A stretch of 5,457 nucleotides of DNA, from NCBI GenBank assembly GCA_016932895.1, contig JAFGCA010000301.1, positions 1-5,457 on the forward strand, in the 5' to 3' direction. Shown here piece after piece: positions 1 to 5,457 of the stretch (the stretch's first letter is position 1; every line of letters starts with the position of its first letter). A model generated the notes under the pieces. That model had not been told where the DNA came from. It searched no databases and was given only the letters and a program-made list of their open reading frames with translations. The position numbers were made by a program, and so were the translations under genes. The DNA is from Sedimentisphaerales bacterium (GTDB taxonomy: Bacteria > Planctomycetota > Phycisphaerae > Sedimentisphaerales > SG8-4).

Positions 1-384
1 GATGTCCTTGCCGGCCTGGGCGGCGGCGACGGACATGAGTGCGTGCCAGTGGGGGGGTGTGACGATATGGACGACGTCGATATCCGGGCGGGCGAGGACC
101 TCGCGGAAGTCGTGGTAGCCGCGAACGCCGCTGTCCTCGACGAGGCTCAGGCCCTGGGCCAGGTGGTCGGCGTCGACGTCGCACAAGGCGAGCGTGCGGG
201 CGCCGGGGTACTGGATGTGCCCCTTGCCCATGTTGCCCACGCCGATGATGGCGCGGGTGATCTCTTCGCTGGGCGGCGTGTAGCCGGCGCCACCGAGCAC
301 ATGGCGCGGCACGATCGTAAAGGCCGCACCGGCGGCGAGTGAACCCTTGAGAAACCCTCGTCGTGTCAGTCCCTGTTTTTTCAT
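1..384 (-). CDS. Tat-exported Gfo/Idh/MocA family oxidoreductase, N-terminal part (3' end outside window)
   Basis: Translating down from the ATG at 384 gives 128 residues that stay open to the window edge. Residues 7-14 (TRRGFLKG) are a twin-arginine signal, followed by a hydrophobic stretch (about 15-26) and the segment PRHVLGG (26-32) that commonly follows the signal in planctomycete members of this family. The Rossmann nucleotide-binding motif GVGNMG is at 48-53, an aspartate ending beta-2 at D69, and the family segment TPPHWHAL at 109-116. The EKP catalytic motif should lie just beyond the edge. Family members oxidise or reduce sugar hydroxyls with bound NAD(P); Tat export implies the protein folds with its cofactor in the cytoplasm before crossing the inner membrane, as glucose-fructose oxidoreductase of Zymomonas does. 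The start is supported by GAGGA seven bases upstream. It is last in view of a four-gene cluster, 11 bases after the permease. Substrate unknown; about 300 residues are probably missing. Confidence 0.9.
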   Translation of the reverse strand, partial: MKKQGLTRRGFLKGSLAAGAAFTIVPRHVLGGAGYTPPSEEITRAIIGVGNMGKGHIQYPGARTLALCDVDADHLAQGLSLVEDSGVRGYHDFREVLARPDIDVVHIVTPPHWHALMSVAAAQAGKDI

Positions 385-390
385 GATTTT

Positions 391-398
391 TTCCTCTA
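391..398 (-). promoter_or_regulatory. Shine-Dalgarno overlapping the permease stop codon
   Basis: Read on the minus strand this is TAGAGGAA: the TAG is the stop codon of the MFS permease and its last base begins the GAGGA ribosome-binding site of the Tat-exported oxidoreductase, with a seven-base spacer to the ATG at 384. A ribosome terminating on the permease gene would sit on the next gene's start region, which suggests translational coupling (inference). Confidence 0.75.
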
Positions 399-1652
399 CT
401 TGACGGCTGGATCCTCTTGGGCGGGCTGGGCGACGTTCTTTTCACGGAAGAAGATCGCGAACAACAGCGCCACTACGGCCGCCATGGCGGCAGGAATCAG
501 CCAGATCGCCTTCCAATTATGGGTTACTGCACCGTCGATCGCCGTCTGTTCGTAATGCCCGGTGACCCAGCCGTTGATGAGGTTTCCGATCACCATGCCT
601 ACGCCGAGTGTCACGAACGCGATGAATCCCTGGGCATTGGCCCGAATTTGCGTCGGGGCCTTCTTGTCGACGTAGATCTGGCCGGTGACGAAGAAGAAGT
701 CATAGCACACGCCGTGGAGCAGAATGCCCAGGTAGAGCAGGGCCGTCAGGCTGCCCGTGTCGCCGAATGCAAAGAAGGCGTAGCGCGCCACCCACGCCAG
801 CATGCCTATGAGCAGCATGTACTTGACGCCGAGCCTGGCGAAGAAGAACGGCATGACCAGCATGAAGAATATCTCCGACATCTGGCCGAACGTCATCTTC
901 GCCATTGGGTTGGGCAGGCCGATCTCGCCCAGGAACCCATTGGCCGACTGGTAGTAGAACGCCAGCGGGATGCACACCAGGAACGAAGCTACGATAAACA
1001 CCGCAAACGAAGGATTCCGCATCAGCCCCAGCGCATCGAGACCCAGTATGTCTTTGACCCGTACCTTTTCGCCCTTGGCCTTGGGCGGGGTGTGCGGCAG
1101 AAAGAAGCAGAACACGCCCAGCGCCAGGGATACTACTGCCGCGATTCGCATCGGCCAGTGCGTCGCCTCGATTGATTCTCCGCCGGTGATGACCTTGGGC
1201 ACGAACCAGCCTACCGCCAGCCCGGCGACGATCCACCCGATCGTGCCGAGCACGCGGATGCCGGGAAACTCTTGACCTGGATCGTCCATCTGGTGAAACG
1301 ACACGGCATTCACCAGCGCCAGCGTGGGCATGTAACACAACGCATACAACAGCAGCACCCAGAAAAACGCACCCGGCGCAGTCACCGTCGAGGCCCACCA
1401 CAGGGCGGCTCCGCCGAGCAGATGCAGAACGCCCAACACCCGCTCGCCCGGAAAGAATTTATCCGCAATCATTCCCACAAAAAACGGCGAGAGTATCGCC
1501 GCCCATCCCGTCGTGCTGTACGCGTTGCCGATCTCCAGGCCACTGAACTTCAACTCGCTCAGATACCGCCACATGGGCACGAACCATGCTCCCCAGACGA
1601 AGAACTGGAAAAACATCATGATGGACAACTGGATTCGCGTTTTACTCGTCAT
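396..1652 (-). CDS. MFS permease of the nucleoside:H+ symporter (NHS) family
   Basis: A 418-residue, strongly hydrophobic protein with about 12 membrane helices (roughly 8-30, 45-63, 72-90, 95-115, 133-152, 168-186, 215-235, 257-273, 277-297, 302-325, 340-365, 381-402) and a basic central loop (about 190-202) between helices 6 and 7, as usual for the major facilitator superfamily. Several segments fit the NupG/XapB-like NHS family: QFFVWGAW in helix 1 (16-23), FPGIRVLGTIGWIVAG (129-144), GVKYMLLIGMLAWVAR (275-290), and HGVCYDFFFVTGQIYVD (313-329). Length is normal for the family. The start at 1652 has AGGAG six bases upstream. It lies between a TIM-barrel sugar isomerase and an exported sugar-type oxidoreductase, so despite the family name it more likely imports a sugar, polyol, oxidised sugar or glycoside than a nucleoside (inference from context). 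It belongs in the inner membrane and is probably proton-driven. Fold assignment is secure; substrate is not. Confidence 0.92.
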   Translation of the reverse strand: MTSKTRIQLSIMMFFQFFVWGAWFVPMWRYLSELKFSGLEIGNAYSTTGWAAILSPFFVGMIADKFFPGERVLGVLHLLGGAALWWASTVTAPGAFFWVLLLYALCYMPTLALVNAVSFHQMDDPGQEFPGIRVLGTIGWIVAGLAVGWFVPKVITGGESIEATHWPMRIAAVVSLALGVFCFFLPHTPPKAKGEKVRVKDILGLDALGLMRNPSFAVFIVASFLVCIPLAFYYQSANGFLGEIGLPNPMAKMTFGQMSEIFFMLVMPFFFARLGVKYMLLIGMLAWVARYAFFAFGDTGSLTALLYLGILLHGVCYDFFFVTGQIYVDKKAPTQIRANAQGFIAFVTLGVGMVIGNLINGWVTGHYEQTAIDGAVTHNWKAIWLIPAAMAAVVALLFAIFFREKNVAQPAQEDPAVK

Positions 1653-1702
1653 GCTCGTCTCCTGTATCCTACCGGACTACCCCCAACCATCCCAGGGTGT
1701 GT

Positions 1703-2515
1703 TTAGTATTGCACAAGTCTCTCCACGGCCTTGCGGATGTCGCCGAGGCGGTCGTGGCCGGCCTCGCGTTCGATGGCGAGGGCTCCGGTGTAGCGGATCT
1801 CCTCAAGGACTGACAGAAACGCTTCGGGGCCGACCTGCCCATCGCCCCAGGGGACCTCGCTGCCCCACTGTCCCGGTTGCCCGGCCGGCAGAGCGTCTTT
1901 GATGTGAACGTGTTGAAGCCACGGTGAAAGGACTCTGACCCCGGAGATCGGGTCTCCCTGGCCGTAGAGGATCATGTTGGCTGGGTCGAAATTGACCCCC
2001 AGCGCGCCATGATCCAGCCGTTCGAGGAGTTCTGCCATCTCCTGGGCGGTTTCCTGGCCCGTTTCGAGCAACAGGGTCAGGCCGTTCTCGCCGGCCAGGT
2101 CGGCCAGATGGCGGATGCGATCCTCGATCTTGCGGGCGTAGGCTTTTTCCGTGGGATCGATGAACCCCGCGTGCATCGTGAGATGCTTCACCTTCAACTG
2201 CCGGGTCACGGCTGCGGCGCCGGCGAAGCGAGCCCGGTTGTCCCGCCAGCAGTCGTCGGGGGCGATGCCTCCCGTGAGCCGTATGCTCTGCAAGGTCGAA
2301 TAATCCTCCTGGGGGAAGTCGATCATCGTGGCCGTGATGGTCCATAGCTGCTCGGACGCCAGGGCCAGATAGCTTTCCCCGTCCGCTTCCAAGGCGGGTC
2401 CGACTGCGAGGTGTAGGTGCTCCAGGCCCAGGGTCCCGAGGCTCTGCACTACCTCCGGAAGCTCCTGCCGCAACGACCAACTGCACAGGCCCAACGGCCA
2501 CGCTCGAATCTCCAT
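1703..2515 (-). CDS. Sugar phosphate isomerase/epimerase-like TIM-barrel protein (AP endonuclease 2 superfamily)
   Basis: A 270-residue single-domain protein of the usual length for xylose-isomerase-like TIM barrels. The expected strand-end residues can be read in order: CSWSL near the N-terminus (11-15), HAGF with H115, LLLETGQE with E151, NFDPANM with D177, HVHIKD with H202/H204, and AIERE with E249. E-D-H-E is the divalent-metal set of this superfamily (ketose 3-epimerases, IolE/IolI), so the active site looks intact. The common GEG segment before the last strand is GDG here (224-226), a conservative change. Family members isomerise, epimerise or dehydrate sugars and inositols; relatives paired with Gfo/Idh/MocA enzymes cleave 3-keto-glycosides or C-glycosides by elimination. 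No signal peptide, so cytoplasmic. The start at 2515 has AGGAGG eleven bases upstream, overlapping the preceding gene's stop. The isomerase, epimerase or lyase role cannot be separated from sequence alone. Confidence 0.88.
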   Translation of the reverse strand: MEIRAWPLGLCSWSLRQELPEVVQSLGTLGLEHLHLAVGPALEADGESYLALASEQLWTITATMIDFPQEDYSTLQSIRLTGGIAPDDCWRDNRARFAGAAAVTRQLKVKHLTMHAGFIDPTEKAYARKIEDRIRHLADLAGENGLTLLLETGQETAQEMAELLERLDHGALGVNFDPANMILYGQGDPISGVRVLSPWLQHVHIKDALPAGQPGQWGSEVPWGDGQVGPEAFLSVLEEIRYTGALAIEREAGHDRLGDIRKAVERLVQY

Positions 2516-2526
2516 CGCCTTCGTGT

Positions 2527-2533
2527 CCTCCTA
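2527..2533 (-). promoter_or_regulatory. Shine-Dalgarno overlapping the oxidoreductase stop codon
   Basis: On the minus strand this is TAGGAGG: TAG ends the cytoplasmic Gfo/Idh/MocA gene, and AGGAGG, a very strong Shine-Dalgarno core, serves the TIM-barrel gene starting at 2515. The spacer of 11 bases is on the long side. The overlap suggests coupled translation of the two enzymes (inference). Confidence 0.75.
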
Positions 2534-3574
2534 TGCCGCCCCGTCGTGTCCCGCGCATGTATCCAATGCGACCGCTTTGCCGAGCCGGAGGGATTCCACT
2601 TCGGCCTCGACCAGCCGCAGCGATTCCAGTGCATCGAGCGCCGTGATCACCTTGTTGAGAGCCTTGCCGCAGATGGACTGGGCAAAGTATTCGATCTCGT
2701 GCGCGTATCCGTCGCCGGCGTCGAGCTCGGGTGCAAACGCGTCGCCCCGGGCCGGGTACACCGTCAGCGTCGGGGACTTGCGGCAGTCGTAGATCACCGT
2801 CGCCTGCTGGAAGATCAGTTCGTAGCCCATGAAGAACCCGAATGCCTCGGTTACGTCCCATCCGGCCTCGGCAAGGACGACGCCGCCCTGGGCCGTTTCG
2901 TATCGCGTCGTCAGATGGACGGGCTCGCCCGCGGAATTGCGGGCTGCGAATGTCGTTACGGACCGGGGCATGCCGAGAGCGTACTGGACGAAATCGGCGT
3001 CATGAATGTGCAGATCCAGCGCCAGGCCGCCGCTTCGCCTGGGGTCCGCGAGCCATCCGTCGGCGCTCCAGTTGGGCACGGCCGTGAGTCGGTGAAAACT
3101 CGCCGCCAGGAGTCGGCCGTATCGGCCCGATGTAATGAGCTCCCTGGCATACGCATACTCGGGCCAGAAGCGGATGCATTGGCCGATTTGGAGCACCTTG
3201 CCCGCCTTCTCCGCTGCCGCGATCATCCGCCGGCCCTGTTCGAGCGTCAGCGCCATGGGTTTTTCGCAGAGCACGTGGATCCCGGCGGCGAGGCATTTGC
3301 AGGTCACGTCCTCGTGGAGATGCGTGGGGACGGTTACGGAGACGGCGTCGAGCTTCTGTGCGGCGAGCATTTCGTCGAGGTCCTGGTAGAGCTGCATGTC
3401 GCCCAGGTCGACCCCCTCGGCGCCGGCGATGTTGCCGACGCTGCCTTGGGCCTGTTCCCGGAGGGCGGGATTGCTGTCGCAGACCGCGACCACTTCCGCG
3501 GCCGCCAGGTTCGACCAGTGCCCGCAGTGCATCCGCCCCATGAATCCGAATCCGACGATCCCTACGCTGAGCAT
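2531..3574 (-). CDS. Cytoplasmic Gfo/Idh/MocA family NAD(P)-dependent oxidoreductase
   Basis: A 347-residue protein of typical family length with no signal peptide. The N-terminal Rossmann domain shows beta-1 VGIVGFGFMG with GxGxxG at residues 8-13, an acidic residue ending beta-2 (D33), TVPTHLH (81-87), and the catalytic-lysine motif CEKP (103-106). The C-terminal alpha/beta domain carries GGLALDLHIHDADF (182-195), whose D-x-H-x-H-D-x-D arrangement supplies substrate-binding and catalytic residues in inositol and glucose dehydrogenase relatives. The likely reaction is reversible oxidation of a hydroxyl on a sugar, polyol or glycoside with NAD(H) or NADP(H). I chose the ATG at 3574 because the Rossmann strand begins at once. 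An in-frame ATG at 3625 would add 17 hydrophilic residues unlike the family and has no clear Shine-Dalgarno. The chosen start has only a weak GGTGA four bases upstream and AAGG/AAGGGG further up. It is first in the four-gene cluster and pairs with the TIM-barrel gene 15 bases downstream. Confidence 0.9.
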   Translation of the reverse strand: MLSVGIVGFGFMGRMHCGHWSNLAAAEVVAVCDSNPALREQAQGSVGNIAGAEGVDLGDMQLYQDLDEMLAAQKLDAVSVTVPTHLHEDVTCKCLAAGIHVLCEKPMALTLEQGRRMIAAAEKAGKVLQIGQCIRFWPEYAYARELITSGRYGRLLAASFHRLTAVPNWSADGWLADPRRSGGLALDLHIHDADFVQYALGMPRSVTTFAARNSAGEPVHLTTRYETAQGGVVLAEAGWDVTEAFGFFMGYELIFQQATVIYDCRKSPTLTVYPARGDAFAPELDAGDGYAHEIEYFAQSICGKALNKVITALDALESLRLVEAEVESLRLGKAVALDTCAGHDGAA

Positions 3575-3648
3575 CGTGTCACCGTGCCTTTCCCCTTGCG
3601 GCCAGGCCTTGTCATGGCGCAGCATCCCCGGGCCGTTCCCAAGGCCGC

Positions 3649-3681
3649 TGCAGTAAAACCCAAGTCAACACATATACTGCA
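3649..3681. repeat. 7-bp inverted repeat upstream of the oxidation cluster, candidate operator
   Basis: The arms TGCAGTA (3649-3655) and TACTGCA (3675-3681) are perfect reverse complements separated by 19 bases, about 26 bp centre to centre. They sit in the AT-richer part of the intergenic region, 75-107 bases before the first gene of the cluster. Arms spaced by about two and a half helical turns could bind a dimeric regulator, but a 7-bp repeat at this spacing is not rare by chance in 200 bases. No regulator gene is visible in the window. Confidence 0.3.
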
Positions 3682-3700
3682 TAACACGGGCGGGTTTCCA
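3671..3700 (-). promoter_or_regulatory. Weak candidate sigma-70-type promoter for the four-gene cluster
   Basis: On the minus strand, TGGAAA (3700-3695) matches four of six bases of the -35 consensus, and TATATG (3676-3671) matches four of six of the -10 consensus, with an 18-base spacer. Transcription would start near 3664, giving a leader of about 90 bases. One arm of the inverted repeat overlaps the -10 box and the other lies just past the presumed start, a geometry that would suit repression. The only other gap large enough for a promoter in view is the 111 bases before the EEP gene. The match is weak and planctomycete promoters are poorly characterised. Confidence 0.25.
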
Positions 3701-3728
3701 GAAATTTTTGCCTTCCGGCGCAGGAAAT

Positions 3729-3746
3729 TCCCGCAAAAGTGCGGGA
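3729..3746 (-). terminator. Hairpin downstream of the EEP gene, possible terminator
   Basis: On the minus strand TCCCGCA and TGCGGGA form a perfect 7-bp stem around a CTTT loop, beginning 32 bases after the EEP stop codon. It is followed by ATTTCC, a short and imperfect T tract, so intrinsic termination would be inefficient at best. Its place between a gene end and an apparent promoter region favours a terminator. Confidence 0.4.
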
Positions 3747-3777
3747 TCGCGTCTTGTACGCCCTGCGGGCCTCGAAT

Positions 3778-4722
3778 TCAGCCCCCGGTCTGTCCCAGCC
3801 GAATCGTCGCCCGCACCGGATAGTGATCCGACGGATATCGTTCGTCCCAGTGAATTCTCCAGATATCCGCGGCCTGCGTCTCGACGCCGTCGGGCACGAA
3901 GATATGATCGATCTTGTTGCCGTCTCGCCGGCCGGTAAAGCCGCTGAAGGTGCCGACGTCTTCCACGTTCGGAAGGACCAGTCGGAAGGTGTCGTGCATC
4001 ACCACGGGCGTCTGCTGCGGCAGGATGTCCGTGCCGGGCAATTGTCCTTCGCCCCGGAGGTAGACCATGGCTGGATTGTCCTCGCCGGCATTGAAGTCCC
4101 CCATCGCCACAAACGGCTCGGCATGCTCGCGCTCGGCGATTCGTTTGGCCAGCAACTGGGCGCTCTTCTCGCGGCTGGGCTGGGAGCGGTGGTCGAGGTG
4201 CACGTTGTAGACGTAGAAGGCCTGGCCCGTGGACCTGTCCCGCAGCCGCACCCAGGTGCAGATGCGGCAGAGCTCATTGCCCCACGTGGCGGAACAGATT
4301 TGCGTGGGGGTGTCGGAGAACCAGAACGTGTCGCCGTCGAGGCGATCGAAGCGGTCCTTGTTGTAGAGAATCGCGACGGACTCGCCCCCGGACTTTCCGT
4401 CCTGTGCATACGTTCCGAAGGGCTCGTAGTTGCCCAGTTCACCGACGAGGTATTCGACCTGGAAGATGCGGGCCTCCTGCAGGCCGATGACGTCGCAGCC
4501 AGATTGCGCGATGGTGTCACGCACCAGTTCCTTGCGCAGGTTCCAATGGTTGGGTCCGTCCTGTGCCAGGCCGTGGCGGATATTGAACGTCATCGTGCCC
4601 ACCGTCAGGCCCGGGGCGTCGCCGCCGGCCCGCGTTGCATCGAGCGACGCACTGCGCGAACAGCCAAGCCATGGCGCGGCAATGGCCGGGATTACCAACA
4701 TCAGTGCAAGTCTGCGAAACAT
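3778..4722 (-). CDS. Exported endonuclease/exonuclease/phosphatase (EEP, DNase I-fold) family protein, possible lipoprotein
   Basis: A 314-residue protein with an N-terminal signal (MFRR, then hydrophobic residues about 5-20) ending in PWLGC, so C21 may be a lipidated cysteine, although W-L-G-C is a poor lipobox. The complete EEP active-site set follows: TFNIRHG with N47, GLQEA with E83, YNVHLDH with N173/H175/D177, GDFNAGEDN with D209 and N211, GNKIDHIF with D272, and SDHYPV with D299/H300. These metal-dependent enzymes hydrolyse phosphoester or phosphodiester bonds in nucleic acids, phospholipids or sugar phosphates; the many exported planctomycete members have no assigned substrate. C143, C152 and C155 lie close together and could form a disulfide outside the cytoplasm. 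The start at 4722 is set by GGAGG seven bases upstream and by the signal peptide; a GTG at 4752 or ATG at 4749 would add 9-10 residues ahead of it. It is flanked by 111- and 203-base gaps, so it may be transcribed separately from the downstream cluster. Confidence 0.9.
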   Translation of the reverse strand: MFRRLALMLVIPAIAAPWLGCSRSASLDATRAGGDAPGLTVGTMTFNIRHGLAQDGPNHWNLRKELVRDTIAQSGCDVIGLQEARIFQVEYLVGELGNYEPFGTYAQDGKSGGESVAILYNKDRFDRLDGDTFWFSDTPTQICSATWGNELCRICTWVRLRDRSTGQAFYVYNVHLDHRSQPSREKSAQLLAKRIAEREHAEPFVAMGDFNAGEDNPAMVYLRGEGQLPGTDILPQQTPVVMHDTFRLVLPNVEDVGTFSGFTGRRDGNKIDHIFVPDGVETQAADIWRIHWDERYPSDHYPVRATIRLGQTGG

Positions 4723-4729
4723 GGCTCGT

Positions 4730-4734
4730 CCTCC
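4730..4734 (-). promoter_or_regulatory. Shine-Dalgarno deciding the EEP start
   Basis: GGAGG on the minus strand with a seven-base spacer to the ATG at 4722. It makes that ATG preferable to the in-frame GTG/ATG pair at 4752/4749, because the longer form would place about ten polar residues before the signal peptide. Confidence 0.75.
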
Positions 4735-4779
4735 GTATCTCGGCGTCATCACACCCCCGCAGGCGGCTTGCCATACGAT

Positions 4780-4795
4780 ACGGCCGGCGGGCCGT
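4780..4795 (-). other. GC-rich hairpin between the URO-D-like and EEP genes
   Basis: ACGGCC and GGCCGT form a perfect 6-bp stem around CGCC, starting 38 bases after the URO-D-like stop codon. No T tract follows on the minus strand, so it does not look like a standard intrinsic terminator. It might stabilise the upstream mRNA end or be incidental in such GC-rich sequence. I see no convincing promoter in the rest of this 111-base gap. Confidence 0.3.
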
Positions 4796-4833
4796 CATGT
4801 CCAGACTTCCTGCGATCAATTCTGAACCGTGCC

Positions 4834-5457
4834 TCAGTGGTCCAGCTCCATCATTCTCCTGCGGTAGTGCATGTAGCTGCCATAGGACACATTGTCCGGC
4901 ACGCCGTGGTCGCACGTCGGCACATAGCCGCCTCGCTTGATCATGAACGGGATCACCCGGTCGAGGTAGGCGTCGATGGCTTCGGGGCCCTCCGCCAGGA
5001 CCCGTTTGTCGATGCCCCCGGTCATGACGAGGTCCGGGTACTTTGCCGCGAGCTCGATGACATCATTGCCGGCAGCCACCTCAAAGGGGCTCATGACGTT
5101 CATTCCGATCTCGTGATAATACAGATCCAGCGCTTCGGGCACATATCCGTCGGTGTCCACCTGGACGAACAGCCGCTTGTTCTTCTGTCTGGCTCGCATA
5201 TTCTCAATGAGCTGTTGATAATAGGGGAAGAGAAACTCACGGAGCATGTCGGGGCTGATCAGGAGCCCGTGATTGTAGCAGATATCTTCGGCCAGGAAGA
5301 GCTCGTCGAATTCCACGTGCCCCTGCACCCGGCTCGTCACCGCGTTCGCCAGGTCGAGCCACCGCTGCATCATTCGATGGACGAGGGCGGGATTGTCCAC
5401 GAAGAGGTAGCAGATGTCCTCGGGCCCGACCAACGACCGCAGGAACATATATCCGCC
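4834..5457 (-). CDS. Uroporphyrinogen decarboxylase (URO-D) superfamily protein, C-terminal part (5' end outside window)
   Basis: The reading frame is open from the window edge (GGC GGA TAT before the ATG at 5448) to TGA at 4834, giving 207 residues of a family usually 340-400 long, so about half is missing and the ATG at 5448 is almost certainly internal. Family-like segments, numbered from the edge, are DELFLAEDICYNHG (51-64), SPDMLREFLFPYY (68-80), VQVDTDGYV (98-106), GMNVMSPFEV (118-127), MTGGIDKRVL (145-154) and PTCDHGVPDNVSY (180-192). This is the URO-D TIM-barrel fold. The H-x-C zinc-ligand pair of the corrinoid methyltransferases MtaA/MtbA would be expected near 98-103, but the sequence there is VQVDTD; one cysteine (C182) remains. 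It therefore resembles the abundant, mostly uncharacterised PVC-group URO-D-like proteins more than HemE or MtaA. Function is open: a methyltransferase-like or decarboxylase role is possible. No signal can be judged without the N-terminus. Confidence 0.88.
   Translation of the reverse strand, partial: GGYMFLRSLVGPEDICYLFVDNPALVHRMMQRWLDLANAVTSRVQGHVEFDELFLAEDICYNHGLLISPDMLREFLFPYYQQLIENMRARQKNKRLFVQVDTDGYVPEALDLYYHEIGMNVMSPFEVAAGNDVIELAAKYPDLVMTGGIDKRVLAEGPEAIDAYLDRVIPFMIKRGGYVPTCDHGVPDNVSYGSYMHYRRRMMELDH

Noticed and set aside
417..1175. Plus-strand open frame of 252 codons opposite the permease
   Set aside because: It is antisense to a strongly recognisable 12-helix permease; the translation is charged, His-rich and without motifs, the usual complement of hydrophobic codons.
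1803..2861. Minus-strand open frame of 352 codons spanning the junction of the TIM-barrel and Gfo/Idh/MocA genes
   Set aside because: It is in another frame of two well-supported genes, and its translation is rich in Arg, Gly and Pro with no family motif, as expected of an out-of-frame shadow.
3575..3625. N-terminal extension of the cytoplasmic Gfo/Idh/MocA enzyme from the ATG at 3625
   Set aside because: The 17 added residues are hydrophilic, not a signal peptide, and precede the point where family members start; no clear Shine-Dalgarno supports that ATG.
3663..3668. TTGACT on the minus strand, a good match to a -35 box
   Set aside because: At 17-18 bases downstream the hexamers are GCCTTG and CCTTGG, which do not resemble a -10 box.
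2417..3823. Long plus-strand open frame of 468 codons opposite the Gfo/Idh/MocA gene
   Set aside because: It runs antisense to a gene with clear Rossmann and EKP motifs and crosses the intergenic region. Its translation shows no recognisable domain. Long antisense frames are expected opposite GC-rich coding sequence.
4517..4799. Possible small gene on the minus strand starting at the ATG at 4799, with AGGAAG seven bases upstream
   Set aside because: The Shine-Dalgarno spacing is plausible, but the frame runs far into the EEP gene in another frame and its translation looks like a shadow of it, with no domain.

Overview
The window is GC-rich bacterial DNA in which every supported gene lies on the minus strand, so transcription runs from high to low coordinates. 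I see no RNA gene, mobile element, CRISPR array or replication origin, and no gene-free stretch longer than about 200 bases. The gene types point to the Planctomycetota or a related PVC-group lineage. They are a Tat-exported Gfo/Idh/MocA oxidoreductase with the PRHVLGG segment after its signal, a uroporphyrinogen-decarboxylase-like protein of non-haem type, a TIM-barrel sugar isomerase/epimerase, and a nucleoside:H+ symporter-family permease. This taxonomic reading is inference from gene content; there is no marker gene here.

Layout in the direction of transcription: (1) the C-terminal half of a URO-D-fold protein, 5457 to 4834, cut by the window edge; (2) after 111 bases, an exported endonuclease/exonuclease/phosphatase (EEP, DNase I-fold) protein, 4722 to 3778; (3) a 203-base intergenic region, 3777 to 3575, with a hairpin just after the EEP gene and an AT-richer stretch carrying a 7-bp inverted repeat, the best promoter/operator candidate in the window; (4) a tight four-gene cluster: cytoplasmic Gfo/Idh/MocA oxidoreductase (3574 to 2531), sugar phosphate isomerase/epimerase-like TIM barrel (2515 to 1703), 12-helix MFS permease (1652 to 396), and the N-terminal third of a Tat-exported Gfo/Idh/MocA protein (384 to 1, cut by the window edge). 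Gaps inside this cluster are 15, 50 and 11 bases, and at two junctions the stop codon of one gene is embedded in the Shine-Dalgarno sequence of the next, so it is very probably one operon.

The cluster reads as a sugar, polyol or glycoside oxidation module. An exported NAD(P)-type oxidoreductase may act outside the cytoplasm, the MFS permease would bring in the product, and the cytoplasmic oxidoreductase plus the metal-dependent TIM barrel would redox-convert and then isomerise, epimerise or eliminate it. Known systems with the same pair of enzyme families include inositol catabolism (IolG with IolE/IolI) and 3-keto-glycoside and C-glycoside breakdown (such as DgpA with DgpC). The substrate cannot be read from the sequence. 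The EEP and URO-D-like genes are separated by larger gaps and need not belong to the same pathway.
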